A stretch of DNA of 63,584 nucleotides from Micavibrio sp. UBA6139 (GTDB lineage: Bacteria > Pseudomonadota > Alphaproteobacteria > Micavibrionales > Micavibrionaceae). Positions 18,266-27,619 of this stretch are shown here, in pieces. Where the stretch lies: the NCBI GenBank assembly GCA_002423285.1, contig DIVF01000001.1, positions 1 through 63,584 of the forward strand. The letters are read 5' to 3'. Below the pieces are notes generated by a model. It saw only the letters and a list, made by a program, of their open reading frames with translations. It did not search any database and was not told the DNA's origin. The position numbers and the translations under genes were made by a program. Position 1 is the stretch's first letter; the number at the start of each line of letters is the position of its first letter.

Positions 18266-18475
18266 ATGGCAGTTAAAAAAGGCGTCGCAATTAAAGTGCG
18301 ATTGGAAAGCTCCGCCGGTACAGGCTTCCGTTACTACACTGAGCGCAACGCAAAGGCTCAGGAGAAGCTGAACAAAAAGAAATTTGACCCATGGGCGACA
18401 CACCCAGAAACAGGGAAAAAAGGCGCGCACGTTCTTTTCGAAGAAAAGAAAATGCCACCATCCAAAAAGAACTAA
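18266..18475 (+). CDS. rpmG: 50S ribosomal protein bL33
   Basis: 69 residues. The core (IKVRLESSAGTGFRYYTERN, then KKKFDPWA) matches bL33. It is longer than the usual 55 residues because of an inserted and extended C-terminus (PETGKKGAHVLFEEKKM) ending in a basic tail. The cysteine pairs of zinc-binding bL33 forms are absent, as in most proteobacteria. A preceding promoter and a following terminator make it a single-gene unit. Confidence 0.93.
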   Translation: MAVKKGVAIKVRLESSAGTGFRYYTERNAKAQEKLNKKKFDPWATHPETGKKGAHVLFEEKKMPPSKKN

Positions 18476-18504
18476 TTGTTCTTTGGGGATACCCCCCACG
18501 AATT

Positions 18505-18534
18505 CAAAAGGCACCCCACGGGGTGCCTTTTTCG
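18505..18534. terminator. Bidirectional intrinsic terminator between rpmG and pleD
   Basis: AAAAGGCACCCC pairs with GGGGTGCCTTTT around a short ACG loop. A-run on the left and T-run on the right make it work in both directions, fitting the convergent rpmG and pleD genes. Confidence 0.85.
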
Positions 18535-18561
18535 TTATCCGGCGTTTGGGGCGCAAAACCC

Positions 18562-19989
18562 CTATTCAATGACGGCACGTTTTTCCTGCTGGAACTTGCT
18601 GGAATCGAGGCGACCGACATTTTCGAAATGGGTACAGTTACGACCATCATTCTTGGCCTGATACAGCGCCCTGTCAGCGCGCTCCAGAACAGATTGAACC
18701 GTATGGTTCCCAGCTTCGATAATCGCACCACCAACAGATGTCGTGATGCTGATCGCTCCGCCCTCTACGCTGCACTTAAACGGTTTGTCAGAGATAGAGC
18801 GACGCAGACGTTCTGATACAAAATGCGCCATATCCACGGACACATCCGGCAGAATGGCAACAAATTCTTCTCCGCCCAGACGTGCCACCAAGTCAAACGA
18901 GCGTAAGCTATCCTTCAACCGGAAGGCAAAGGTCTTTAAAATTTCATCGCCGACACCGTGACCGTGCGTATCGTTCACGATCTTGAAATGATCGATATCG
19001 AGCAGCAAGACGCAGAGCTCCTTTTTATTCAGTTCGTTCTTTTGCAGCAATTTCTGCAAATGCACTTCCATATAGCGGCGGTTATAAAGACCGGTCAAAG
19101 AATCGGTCAGCGCCATGGACAGGCTGATTTCGTAATTGGCACGCAGACGGTCTTGGAACCGTTTGCGGCGAATCTGAGTTCTGGCCCGGGCCAAAATTTC
19201 GTTCCGGTCGATAGGGCGCAAAATATAGTCATGCGCACCAATTTCCAGACCATGGGCAATGCGGTGCATGTCCTCTTCTGTGGCCAACATCAAAATCGGC
19301 ACGGAACGGGTGCGTTCATTGGATTTTAAATGCGAACACAGGCGCAAACCGTCTTCGGCGCGTAAGTTCAAACTGATGATCATCAGGTCGAAATCTTGTG
19401 TGGCAGAAACACTCATCGCTTCCATGCCCGATTTCACAGCCAGAATGGAATCATTATCCTGACGGAAGGTGGTGATGATTTTATCGGTTTCAAAATCCTG
19501 GTCTTCGACCAGCAGGATGCTGGCACCCTCAACCGGTTCGTTCATCACATTGGCGCTCTCTTCCGAAACGCCGAGCTGGGATGCGGTGTTTTCGCGGACG
19601 CGCCATTCATCAATGGTCATCTTTAGGCGCACCAGTGAACGTACACGCGCCATCAGGGCGATGTCATTGACAGGTTTTGACAGGAAATCATCGGCACCGG
19701 CCTGAAGGCCACGAACGCGATCAGAGGCATCGGTCAGTGCCGTGACCATCACCACCGGAATATGGGCAATTTGCGGGTTGGCCTTAATACGCTTGCACAC
19801 TTCAAACCCGTCCATGCCGGGCATCATCACGTCCAAAAGGACGATATCGGGGCTGTCATTCAAAACCTTTTGCAAGGCTTCCTCGCCCGACGTTGCAGTC
19901 AGGACATCGTAATACTCACTGGTCAGCTTCGCTTCCAGCAATTTTACGTTTGGCAAAATATCATCAACAACCAGTACGCGTGCAGACAT
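18562..19989 (-). CDS. pleD: Response regulator diguanylate cyclase PleD
   Basis: 475 residues: receiver 1 (phospho-acceptor Asp53 in VLLDVMMPG), a second receiver-like domain (about 150-285) and a C-terminal GGDEF domain with the active GGEEF signature near residue 372. Five residues upstream is RSFD, an RxxD inhibitory site for c-di-GMP feedback. In Caulobacter this protein makes c-di-GMP at the differentiating pole under control of DivJ/PleC and DivK. The second receiver lacks the normal phospho-acceptor context, as in known PleD proteins. It lies 12 bases downstream of divK, the same order as in other alphaproteobacteria. Confidence 0.96.
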   Translation of the reverse strand: MSARVLVVDDILPNVKLLEAKLTSEYYDVLTATSGEEALQKVLNDSPDIVLLDVMMPGMDGFEVCKRIKANPQIAHIPVVMVTALTDASDRVRGLQAGADDFLSKPVNDIALMARVRSLVRLKMTIDEWRVRENTASQLGVSEESANVMNEPVEGASILLVEDQDFETDKIITTFRQDNDSILAVKSGMEAMSVSATQDFDLMIISLNLRAEDGLRLCSHLKSNERTRSVPILMLATEEDMHRIAHGLEIGAHDYILRPIDRNEILARARTQIRRKRFQDRLRANYEISLSMALTDSLTGLYNRRYMEVHLQKLLQKNELNKKELCVLLLDIDHFKIVNDTHGHGVGDEILKTFAFRLKDSLRSFDLVARLGGEEFVAILPDVSVDMAHFVSERLRRSISDKPFKCSVEGGAISITTSVGGAIIEAGNHTVQSVLERADRALYQAKNDGRNCTHFENVGRLDSSKFQQEKRAVIE

Positions 19990-20001
19990 GGGGGCTTCTT
20001 T

Positions 20002-20364
20002 TTACAAATATTTTTGAATGGTTTCGATAAAGCCAGTCACAGAGATTGGCTTCGAAATATAATCTTCACATCCGCCTTCGCGGATTTTTTGTTCATCGCC
20101 CTTCATGGCGAAAGCCGTAACGGCAATCACGGGAATAACTTTCAATTCTTCATCGGCCTTCAACCAGCGCGTGACATCAAGGCCAGACACTTCCGGCAGT
20201 TGAATATCCATCAAAATCAAATCTGGTTTTTCGCGCCGCGCCAGATCAAGAACTTCATTGCCGTTGCGTGTCGGCACGGTTTCGTAACCATGCGCTTCCA
20301 GCAGATCACGGAACAGTTTCATATTGAGTTCATTGTCTTCGACGACTAGGACTTTTTTTGTCAT
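20002..20364 (-). CDS. divK: Cell-cycle response regulator DivK
   Basis: 120 residues, a lone receiver domain with Asp53 (LILMDIQLP) and the KKVLVVEDNELNMKLF N-terminus characteristic of DivK. It relays the DivJ/PleC state to CckA and to PleD in alphaproteobacterial cell-cycle control. It is the first gene of the divK-pleD pair. Confidence 0.95.
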   Translation of the reverse strand: MTKKVLVVEDNELNMKLFRDLLEAHGYETVPTRNGNEVLDLARREKPDLILMDIQLPEVSGLDVTRWLKADEELKVIPVIAVTAFAMKGDEQKIREGGCEDYISKPISVTGFIETIQKYL

Positions 20365-20456
20365 TTTGCATTCTTGAAAACAGAGGTGGAGAGATGAGGG
20401 CGGTATTACTGCGTTGATAGTACAGGCAAGTCTATTGCCAAAGTCTTAAAATCGCA

Positions 20457-20475
20457 CCCCTTTCGTATAAAGGGG
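20457..20475 (-). terminator. Possible terminator after eipB
   Basis: CCCCTTT (20457-20463) pairs with AAAGGGG (20469-20475) with a five-base loop. On the minus strand it follows the eipB stop, but the T-rich stretch after it is interrupted. Confidence 0.4.
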
Positions 20476-20490
20476 GCGGGTTTGAATTCC

Positions 20491-21456
20491 TTATTTTGTT
20501 TGGGGCTTTTTACCAGAATCAGCCGGGGCTGGCTGCGCGGCGGCGGCATTGTCACAGGTTTCCCCTGTAACACGCTCCAACGCGACCAAACGCTGGGTTA
20601 CGGAAAAATCTTTGTATTCAACGTACATGTCGCTGATAACGCCGTTTTCATGCATGACCACATCCATTTCATAATCGGAATCGGCCTCATCACTGTTCAA
20701 GGGGAAGAATGCCAAACGCACATTCCAGGCGGGGGTATTGATCAAACCCGGTGCAATGGCGGTGGATGGCGTAATGCGGGCCATGGCATCAACCTTTTTA
20801 CCGATGAAGGCGTTGACCTCGCTTGGTCCTTCGGCATCGCTGCCATCAAAAATGGTGGCGCTCAAAAACTTCTTTCCCTGCTCGGCGGCGCGAACAACGG
20901 ATACGGTATGCGCCATCGGAAATAATGTTCCTTGCGGCAAGTCAAAACGCAAACCCGCTGGCAAATTGAAGTCAGCTGAACCCGTTGTGTTCTTCTTGAT
21001 CCCGGCATGGCCGCGCAATTCTTCATAGACTTCACCGTCACGGCGACGGCGGGAATTGAAATCAAACGAATCCCCGGAAAAACGTTCATAGGTCGTAAAG
21101 TCACTGGTAATGCGCATTGGCGGGGTTTCAGCGTATTCATACAACAGGCTAAAACGATGATCGGTTGTCCAGGCCCCACAGACAGGTTTCCATTCGAAAT
21201 ACATCTCGCCGGAAATATTCAGCACCTGTGCGCCGCTGCGCTTTTCAACCATTTCAATTTTATAAAGAGCCTTATGCGGCGCAATCTTTGCCCGCTCGGC
21301 ATCGCTGGTTAAATCCTGCGTCGCCTCTTGCAACGCGGCCACCATCTTGGCTGCTGGGGCTGTCACGTCACTGGACGCGCCCGTCAGGCTGCCATAGGCG
21401 ATAAACCCGACCAGCACCGCAACAAAGCCCAAACCAATGACCCAGAATTTCGACAT
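20491..21456 (-). CDS. eipB: Cell envelope integrity protein EipB (DUF1849)
   Basis: 321 residues. N-terminal hydrophobic segment (FWVIGLGFVAVLVGFIAYG) targets it to the periplasm. The beta-rich remainder matches the EipB spiral-shaped fold family: APHKALYKIEMV at the start of the domain, then FEWKPVCGAWTTDHRF. Exactly two cysteines are present, Cys93 and Cys301, the arrangement that gives the conserved disulfide of EipB. In Brucella EipB maintains envelope integrity. The short Ala/Pro/Lys tail after Cys301 is low complexity. It is a single gene upstream of divK on the same strand, with 126 bases between. Confidence 0.85.
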   Translation of the reverse strand: MSKFWVIGLGFVAVLVGFIAYGSLTGASSDVTAPAAKMVAALQEATQDLTSDAERAKIAPHKALYKIEMVEKRSGAQVLNISGEMYFEWKPVCGAWTTDHRFSLLYEYAETPPMRITSDFTTYERFSGDSFDFNSRRRRDGEVYEELRGHAGIKKNTTGSADFNLPAGLRFDLPQGTLFPMAHTVSVVRAAEQGKKFLSATIFDGSDAEGPSEVNAFIGKKVDAMARITPSTAIAPGLINTPAWNVRLAFFPLNSDEADSDYEMDVVMHENGVISDMYVEYKDFSVTQRLVALERVTGETCDNAAAAQPAPADSGKKPQTK

Positions 21457-21826
21457 ACACGTATTTCCATTTCTTCGCTGACGCCCGCCCTAATATTTAG
21501 AAGACGCTCATCATGAGTGAAGCCCTATCATACCGCCCATCCCCGCAATGTTCCACCCGGTTAATAGGCAAACCCTGCCCCAAGCAACCCGGCAAAAAAT
21601 CACCCGTAAACGCCTTATGCATTTTTTGCCGCCCCGGCATAGCCCGCGAAACACCACATCAAACCATTGAAAATAAACAATATTATTTTCACCCCAAAAC
21701 TGGCACAGGTTTCGCAAGACCTATTTCCAAGGAAGCTGTCCGAAACCTTTTCACAACGGGGGTCCGGCATAAGCATCCAGGAACAAGACAACAAGGATCT
21801 TAAGAGCGGATCGGGGGTATTAGAAT
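21457..21826. other. Intergenic stretch without a supported gene
   Basis: Divergent spacer between eipB and the diguanylate cyclase gene. Several short frames are open on both strands (for example a TTG-started 61-codon frame at 21667-21852 that overlaps the next gene), but none has a ribosome site or recognisable sequence. It must hold promoters for both flanking genes; I could not pick a convincing -35/-10 pair. Confidence 0.5.
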
Positions 21827-22633
21827 ATGACGACAGACCTTCTCACCTTTGACAAGACGGACGCAGCACCAGCGTCGCTGCGCTCCGGCTTGTACAAAGC
21901 ACCGGATAAGAAACGCGGATTATTCGAGGGCACAGCCGCCTTCTTGAAAGCACATGCGCTTGAGATCGAGGGCTGGAACAGAAAACTCAGCACCGCCCTC
22001 GCCCATTTGAAATTATCGCAAGAAAATTTGATTGCTGCCGAAGAAAAACTAGTGGCGCAACAAACACGCATTACCCTTCTTGAAACACTGGCCACGACAG
22101 ATGATCTAACCGGCCTGCGCAATCGCCGTGGTTTTTATGAAGGGTTCCTGCGCGAACTGGAATGCTGTGAACGCGGGATTAGCAAGGGCGGATTGATCGT
22201 GATGGTTGATCTCGACAACTTCAAATCAGTCAATGATACCTACGGCCATGCCGCTGGCGATGCTGTTTTGCGTCTGGTTGCAAAAACATTGTCGAATGAA
22301 ATTCGCAAGATGGATATCGCGGCCCGCATGGGTGGTGATGAATTTGTCTTGCTGCTGTCCAACACAACACAGGCCGCCACACGCGCTCAATTGATCGGAT
22401 GGCACCTGAATAATTTATCGCTGGCATGGTATGGCGACATCATACCAATTCAAGCCAGCGTTGGAATGAAAGCCTTCGGTGCGGGTGATACTGCAGACAC
22501 AATCCTGCGCGCCGCCGATGGCACACTTTATGCAACGAAGTATGAGCGCAAACAAACGGTCAACACGCTTTGCTCCGCCGCACCCGAATCCGGTTTACCG
22601 GAACAAGGGGGAGTCATCAACACGCGCCCCTAA
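21827..22633 (+). CDS. Diguanylate cyclase (GGDEF domain)
   Basis: 268 residues. The N-terminal 90 residues contain a helical coiled-coil-like region (AFLKAHALEIEGWNRKLSTA). The rest is a complete GGDEF domain: TTDDLTGLRNRRGF, the substrate-binding DLDNFKSVNDTYGHAAGD, and the active GGDEF signature near residue 169, with an RxxD inhibitory site (RKMD) just before. No membrane segment or known sensor domain is present, so input is unknown. It is a second cyclase within 2 kb of pleD. Confidence 0.92.
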   Translation: MTTDLLTFDKTDAAPASLRSGLYKAPDKKRGLFEGTAAFLKAHALEIEGWNRKLSTALAHLKLSQENLIAAEEKLVAQQTRITLLETLATTDDLTGLRNRRGFYEGFLRELECCERGISKGGLIVMVDLDNFKSVNDTYGHAAGDAVLRLVAKTLSNEIRKMDIAARMGGDEFVLLLSNTTQAATRAQLIGWHLNNLSLAWYGDIIPIQASVGMKAFGAGDTADTILRAADGTLYATKYERKQTVNTLCSAAPESGLPEQGGVINTRP

Positions 22634-22655
22634 CAGCCGTTTGATGATTACCAGA

Positions 22656-22797
22656 CATCCGCCGCCTAACCGAACCCAACCCTCGGCGGATGACCCCCTT
22701 AAGCCCAGTCCTGATCCCCCCATCGGGCTGGGCCGTTAAAAGAAGACCCTGCTTGCGGCTCACCCCAGCCAACCCCAGCAAGCAGGGTCTTTCTTTG
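22656..22797 (+). terminator. Three consecutive stem-loops ending in a strong terminator
   Basis: CATCCGCCG (22656-22664) pairs with CGGCGGATG (22684-22692). GCCCAG (22703-22708) pairs with CTGGGC further on. Then a perfect 14-bp stem (22743-22756 with 22778-22791; core AAGACCCTGCTTGC) is followed by TTCTTT. The last hairpin is a convincing terminator for the diguanylate cyclase gene; the first two may be RNA-stability elements. Confidence 0.75.
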
Positions 22798-22910
22798 CTT
22801 TTGGGGTCCAATTTCCCTGAATCTTTCATTATTTTCCAGAATGGCTGTAAAAATATTGCACCCCGCCCTCATCTCTTGCTACAACTATGGGGGAACAGGG
22901 GACAAAGAGT

Positions 22911-23690
22911 ATGATTCATAAAAATCACCCAAAATGGGACAATAACGGCAGCATCTCTGCTGAGGCTCTGCGTCGGGTCCAGCCGTCATGGCGCAAGGCG
23001 CTGATCGCGGGCAATTCCGATGCCGTGGCCCAGATGGTCGCCGCCGGCGTTCCTGTTGATTTCCCGATGGATGATGATTCCAGCCGTTCGCCATTGGTTG
23101 AACTGGCCCTGATTGTACCGGATAGCAGCGCCCATGAAAAAGCTTTGGCTGAAACAGCGCGCTTCCTGGTCAATTCCAATGCAGCCCTGAGCCTGCCTGA
23201 TTATAAGGGCCTGACCCCGGCCGATTACGCGATGATCAGCCCCAATCCGCTGCTGGCCCGCGAAGTTGTTATTTCCACGCTGCGTCATGAAATTGATCGC
23301 GGTCTGGTCAATTCATTCCGCCCGCGCGTTGAAATTCTGTTTGCCCTGACCGTCACGCGTCAGGACCGCATCGCGATGCAGGATAATCTGGCTGATAATC
23401 TGTATGAAGTAAAAGACGCGCTGAAATTCGCAAATGCAAAGAATGACCCTCTGCTTTTGAACATGAACCGCGATGTCCTGAATTTCTGGCACAAGCTGCA
23501 GCCGCTGAACCATGAAGACATGCCAGCACCAAGCACCGCCCTGCGCCAGCAATTCCGCCGTGTTTCCGCCATGATCGTGACGGAAGATGGCATTGATGAA
23601 AAAGATGATTTCACACGCGAACAACTTGACGAAGCTCAGGATCAATACAGAATCCTGGAATGGCGTCATGCCCAGAAATTCCAGCTATAG
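22911..23690 (+). CDS. Unknown cytoplasmic protein with an ankyrin-like segment
   Basis: 259 residues from the ATG at 22911 (MIHKNHPKW), preferred over ATG 22887 because GGGGACAAAGAG lies just upstream. Residues about 25-110 read like two or three degenerate ankyrin repeats: ALIAGNSDAVAQMVAAGVPVDF, then SPLVELALI, then ALSLPDYKGLTPADYAMI. The C-terminal 150 residues are helical and charged, with no known motif. No signal or membrane segment. It is probably cotranscribed with the exported-protein gene that starts 44 bases after its stop. Function unknown; a protein-binding role is plausible from the repeats only. Confidence 0.65.
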   Translation: MIHKNHPKWDNNGSISAEALRRVQPSWRKALIAGNSDAVAQMVAAGVPVDFPMDDDSSRSPLVELALIVPDSSAHEKALAETARFLVNSNAALSLPDYKGLTPADYAMISPNPLLAREVVISTLRHEIDRGLVNSFRPRVEILFALTVTRQDRIAMQDNLADNLYEVKDALKFANAKNDPLLLNMNRDVLNFWHKLQPLNHEDMPAPSTALRQQFRRVSAMIVTEDGIDEKDDFTREQLDEAQDQYRILEWRHAQKFQL

Positions 23691-23733
23691 TTCCGACGTT
23701 AAACCCCGCACCTTTTTTAAAGGATACAGAACC

Positions 23734-24219
23734 ATGTTCTTCCCACGGATGAAGTTTTTGTCCCTGCTGACGCTCGCCCTGTTGACGCTATCACCCGCCA
23801 TGGCCCGCGCCGAAGCCGTGCCAAGCGCCACCGCCCTGACCTACGCTAAACTGCTCGGCCAGTCCTGCCCCGGGCAATGGGAATCTCAAACCTGCCTGAA
23901 GGCCGCGTCACAATCGAGCCTGACACTGGCCGCAAATTACGGCGGGGCCCTGCAAGAAAGAAAACTGAACGCTGAAGCCGAAGACATTAAACAACACTGC
24001 GCCGCATCGACCGCCGCCACACAGGGCGAATACCCGGCCTATGCCCTGAAAAGCGCCTTCATCGAATGCGCCAACACCATGTCCGATGTTGCCGCCAAAA
24101 CATCGATTGATCCCGATGTTTCGCATTACCAGCTTCTGGTCGCAACCGTAATGTGCCTGGATAAGGACGCAGGCTGCGTTGAAATTGAAAAGACCCTGAA
24201 AGGTCATGCTGCGAAGTAA
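23734..24219 (+). CDS. Small exported protein of unknown function
   Basis: 161 residues. The frame is open from 23587, but the ATG at 23734 has AAAGGATA nine bases upstream and starts a clear signal peptide (MKFLSLLTLALLTLSPAMARAEA), so the upstream part is shadow of the preceding gene. The mature part is helical with paired cysteines: SCPGQWESQTC, then isolated Cys in QHC, FIEC and CLDKDAGC. That suggests a small disulfide-bonded helical periplasmic protein. Similarity to a named family not recognised. Confidence 0.7.
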   Translation: MFFPRMKFLSLLTLALLTLSPAMARAEAVPSATALTYAKLLGQSCPGQWESQTCLKAASQSSLTLAANYGGALQERKLNAEAEDIKQHCAASTAATQGEYPAYALKSAFIECANTMSDVAAKTSIDPDVSHYQLLVATVMCLDKDAGCVEIEKTLKGHAAK

Positions 24220-24228
24220 TTAAAGAAC

Positions 24229-24301
24229 AAGGGGGCATTGCCCCCTTGGAACCCCGGTAAAAAAAGTAACGGGGATTTTTAAGGGGGCCAATGGCCCCCT
24301 T
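24229..24301. repeat. Palindromic G/C-rich intergenic repeat (copy A), likely two-way terminator
   Basis: Two near-perfect palindromes flank a short spacer: AAGGGGGCATTGCCCCCTT (24229-24247) and AAGGGGGCCA-A-TGGCCCCCTT (24281-24301). Between them ACCCCGG and ACGGGG form a further stem (24252-24274) followed by ATTTTT. It lies between the convergent exported-protein gene and aspS. The same design recurs at 50572-50710. Confidence 0.75.
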
Positions 24302-24310
24302 AATCTATTC

Positions 24311-26221
24311 TTATGCTGTTTTCTTTTCCGCCTGCTCAACTTTGACCGGCTGAACGACCTTAATATGCAGATCTTTCATTTGCTGGTCGGTTGGTTCGGA
24401 CGGTGAACCCATCATCTGGTCTTCATACGCGCCGTTCATGACGAAGGCATAGACTTCGCGCAGGTTTGGTTCGTGAGCCAGAATCATGACGATACGGTCA
24501 ATCCCGAAGGCACAGCCACCGTGTGGCGGTGCGCCGTAACGGAACGCATTCAGCATCCCGCCGAATTTTTTCTCGAGCACCGCGCGGTCATAACCGGCAA
24601 TGGCGAAAGCCTTTTCCATGATTTCGGGGCGGTGGTTACGGATGCCGCCGGAGCAGATTTCAAAGCCGTTACAAACGCAGTCATACTGGTTAGCAATGAC
24701 GGTCAATGGATCACCGTTCAACGCATCCATCCCGCCGCGCGGCATGGAGAACGGGTTGTGGGAGAAATCAACCGTGCCGGTTTTTTCATCGGTTTCATAC
24801 ATCGGGAAATCGACGATCCAGCGGAATTTATAAACCCCCTGTTCACGGACGCCCATATCATCACAGATCTTATCGCGTGCGCGGCCCGCAAATTTCGCAG
24901 CCTTGGCTTCCATATCGCAGATGAAGAAAACAGCATCTCCATCTTGTGCGCCGACCCTTGCACAAACGGAATTGATAGCTTCTTCCGAAAGGAATTTAGC
25001 GATCGGACCTTTACCGACCATTTTTTTCCAATCTTTGTAATCTTCTTTGGTTTTGCCATTACCATGTTTAATTAACGCATCAATAATGTCGGCCTCCACT
25101 GAACCTTCCTCAGTGTAATCAGCGTTAGCAAACAAAATATAACCCAAACCCGGCGCGCCTTCACCGCGCGCCCAGTCATTCAGCTTGTCAAAGAAGCTCC
25201 GTGGTTGGTCACCGACTTTAGGTGCGCGGATCGCACGAACGACACCACCTTTTTCAATGATGCCTTTGAACGCATTAAAGGTTACATCACTGCGCTCAAA
25301 AATATCCGTTACATCGGAAATAACCAGCGGGTTGCGGAAATCAGGCTTATCGGAACCGTATTTCAAGATCGCTTCGGCGTATGGCATGTTTGGCAGCCAT
25401 TCAACCTTGTGATCCTTACCGGTCCATGCGGCGAATTCTTTGAAAATGCCATCAATCACCGGGGTCATGGTGTTGAAAATATCTTCCTGCTCAACGAAGC
25501 TCATCTCCATATCCAGCTGATAGAATTCAGCCAGACGGTCGGCACGGCCATCTTCATCGCGGAAGCAGGGGGCGATTTGGAAATAACGGTCAAAACCCGA
25601 TACCATCAGCAATTGTTTGAATTGCTGCGGAGCCTGTGGCAGGGCATAAAACTTGCCCGGATGCAGGCGTGATGGCACCAGATAATCACGCGCCCCTTCT
25701 GGGGATGACGCGGTCAGGATTGGTGTGTTGAATTCCTGGAAACCTTGATCCCACATGCGGCGGCGCATGGAGGAAATGATGTTGTTACGCAGACGAACGC
25801 GTTTATGCATCGCTTCGCGGCGCAGATCGAGGAAACGGTATTTCAGGCGAACATCTTCACCCGCATCATCGCCGTCCGCCACTTGCAGCGGCAGAACTTC
25901 GGCGGATGACTGGCAAATCGCTTCATCGATATAAACTTCAACTTCGCCTGTGGTCAGGTTGGCGTTTTCGGTACCAGCAAAGCGGTCCTTCACACGGCCT
26001 GTAATGGTCAGAACTGATTCAACGCGCCATTTTTCAACTTCGGCCAGCAAAGGCGAATCTTGATCCACAACGCACTGGGTCAAACCGTGCGTATCGCGCA
26101 GGTCGATAAACAGAACCCCGCCATGATCGCGTTTACGGTGAATCCAGCCGGACAATTTGACGGTTTCCCCGACATTGTCTTTGCGTAACTGGCCGCAGGT
26201 GTGGCTACGATAGGCGTTCAT
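24311..26221 (-). CDS. aspS: Aspartyl-tRNA synthetase
   Basis: 636 residues. Class II synthetase charging tRNA-Asp (and tRNA-Asn in non-discriminating forms). N-terminal OB-fold anticodon-binding domain (VKLSGWIHRKRDHGGVLFIDLRD), motif 2 region (FRDEDGRADRLAEFYQLD), bacterial insertion (GAD-like) domain in the middle, and motif 3 (GGCAFGIDRIVMIL). The C-terminal extension (KVVQPVKVEQAEKKTA) is a little longer than usual. The gene is isolated, facing rnd across a 237-base divergent spacer. Confidence 0.98.
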   Translation of the reverse strand: MNAYRSHTCGQLRKDNVGETVKLSGWIHRKRDHGGVLFIDLRDTHGLTQCVVDQDSPLLAEVEKWRVESVLTITGRVKDRFAGTENANLTTGEVEVYIDEAICQSSAEVLPLQVADGDDAGEDVRLKYRFLDLRREAMHKRVRLRNNIISSMRRRMWDQGFQEFNTPILTASSPEGARDYLVPSRLHPGKFYALPQAPQQFKQLLMVSGFDRYFQIAPCFRDEDGRADRLAEFYQLDMEMSFVEQEDIFNTMTPVIDGIFKEFAAWTGKDHKVEWLPNMPYAEAILKYGSDKPDFRNPLVISDVTDIFERSDVTFNAFKGIIEKGGVVRAIRAPKVGDQPRSFFDKLNDWARGEGAPGLGYILFANADYTEEGSVEADIIDALIKHGNGKTKEDYKDWKKMVGKGPIAKFLSEEAINSVCARVGAQDGDAVFFICDMEAKAAKFAGRARDKICDDMGVREQGVYKFRWIVDFPMYETDEKTGTVDFSHNPFSMPRGGMDALNGDPLTVIANQYDCVCNGFEICSGGIRNHRPEIMEKAFAIAGYDRAVLEKKFGGMLNAFRYGAPPHGGCAFGIDRIVMILAHEPNLREVYAFVMNGAYEDQMMGSPSEPTDQQMKDLHIKVVQPVKVEQAEKKTA

Positions 26222-26458
26222 GGGCGTATGTCCTGAAGAAATGGGTTAAAATCGCTTGCGGACAATAGCGGCAGAACCTCGAAAATTCAAGAAACAACTG
26301 GGATTCCAAAGGGTTTGGCTAGGCCGCTGCCCCGCCAACATTAACCATAATTTGGTATTTTTCTGCAAAATCATCGGATAGCGTAATGGACGTTTCCGCC
26401 CCCATCTGCCAATATAACTGGACATAAACACGCCTTCCTACAGAAACGACTGATTTTA

Positions 26459-27619
26459 ATGCCAATTATCTCAACACAACCCGAACTGGATGCCCTGTGC
26501 CTTGAACTGGCCAAACATCCATACATCACAATCGACACGGAATTCCTGCGCGATAAAACCTATTACCCGACATTGTGTCTGGTACAGGTCGCTCCGCCGG
26601 AAGGCAAAGCCATGGCGATTGATCCGCTGGCCAAGGATTTAAATCTGAAACCATTGCTGGATTTGATGGATAACCCGGATGTGGTCAAGGTGTTCCATGC
26701 CGCGCGCCAGGATTTAGAAATTTTCTACAATTTGACGGGCCGCGTCCCGCAATCAATCTTTGATACGCAAGTTGCCGCCATGGTGTGCGGTTATGGCGAC
26801 CAGATCGGTTACCTCAATCTGGTTCAAGATATCTGCAATAAGAAACTGGATAAGGGCGCACAGTTCACCGATTGGTCCCGCCGCCCCTTGACCGAAAAAC
26901 AAACACTCTATGCGCTTGATGATGTTATCTGGCTGCGCGAGGTTTATAAGCACCTTGCCCAAATGCTGAAGGACCGCAACCGCACCGCATGGGTTAAGGA
27001 AGAAATGGAATTCCTGACCGACCCAACCACCTATCAAAACCCGCCAGATCAAGCGTGGCAGCGGTTAAAGCTGCGCACTGATAAACCACAAGCCATCGCC
27101 GTTTTGATGGAAGTCGCCAAATGGCGCGAAGAAGAAGCCCAGCGCCGCAACGTGCCGCGCGGACGAATTCTGCGCGATGAAACGCTCCTCGATCTGGCCG
27201 TTCATGCCCCCGCAACCGTTGATGAATTAAAACATATTCGCGGTGTCGGTGAAGACATCGCGCGTGGCAAATTGGGTGTGGCGATCATGGCCGCGGTCGA
27301 ACGCAGCCTCAGCATTCCAAAGGACTCAATTCCAAGACCCGATAAAAAACGCCCGCTGTCACAAACCTTGGTTCCGGTCGTTGAACTGCTCAAAGTTTTA
27401 TTGCGTATCGTCGCCGCAGAAAACGAAGTCGCCGCACGCCTCATCGCCTCCCCCGATGATCTCGATGAAATCGCCCGTAGCGATGACGCGGATGTCGCAC
27501 CCATGAAGGGCTGGCGGTTTGAAGTGTTCGGGCATGAAGCCTTGGCCCTCAAACACGGCAAAGTAGCCCTGTGCATCGACGGCGGAACAGAAATCAAAAG
27601 ATTGCCAGTAAAGGCATAA
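26459..27619 (+). CDS. rnd: Ribonuclease D
   Basis: 386 residues. 3'-to-5' exonuclease for tRNA 3' maturation. DEDD catalytic motifs: Asp26 and Glu28 in ITIDTEFLRD, the HAARQDLEIF Asp (near residue 86) and YALDDVIWL (near 158). An HRDC domain follows (about 205-285, PRGRILRDETLLDLAVHAP) and then a second HRDC-like helical region. The divergent partner across the spacer is aspS. Confidence 0.96.
   Translation: MPIISTQPELDALCLELAKHPYITIDTEFLRDKTYYPTLCLVQVAPPEGKAMAIDPLAKDLNLKPLLDLMDNPDVVKVFHAARQDLEIFYNLTGRVPQSIFDTQVAAMVCGYGDQIGYLNLVQDICNKKLDKGAQFTDWSRRPLTEKQTLYALDDVIWLREVYKHLAQMLKDRNRTAWVKEEMEFLTDPTTYQNPPDQAWQRLKLRTDKPQAIAVLMEVAKWREEEAQRRNVPRGRILRDETLLDLAVHAPATVDELKHIRGVGEDIARGKLGVAIMAAVERSLSIPKDSIPRPDKKRPLSQTLVPVVELLKVLLRIVAAENEVAARLIASPDDLDEIARSDDADVAPMKGWRFEVFGHEALALKHGKVALCIDGGTEIKRLPVKA

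Noticed and set aside
21513..21852. Short frames (21513-21803 and 21667-21852) between eipB and the diguanylate cyclase
   Set aside because: No ribosome site; the second overlaps the cyclase start out of frame. Composition of the second is plausible, but that alone is not enough.
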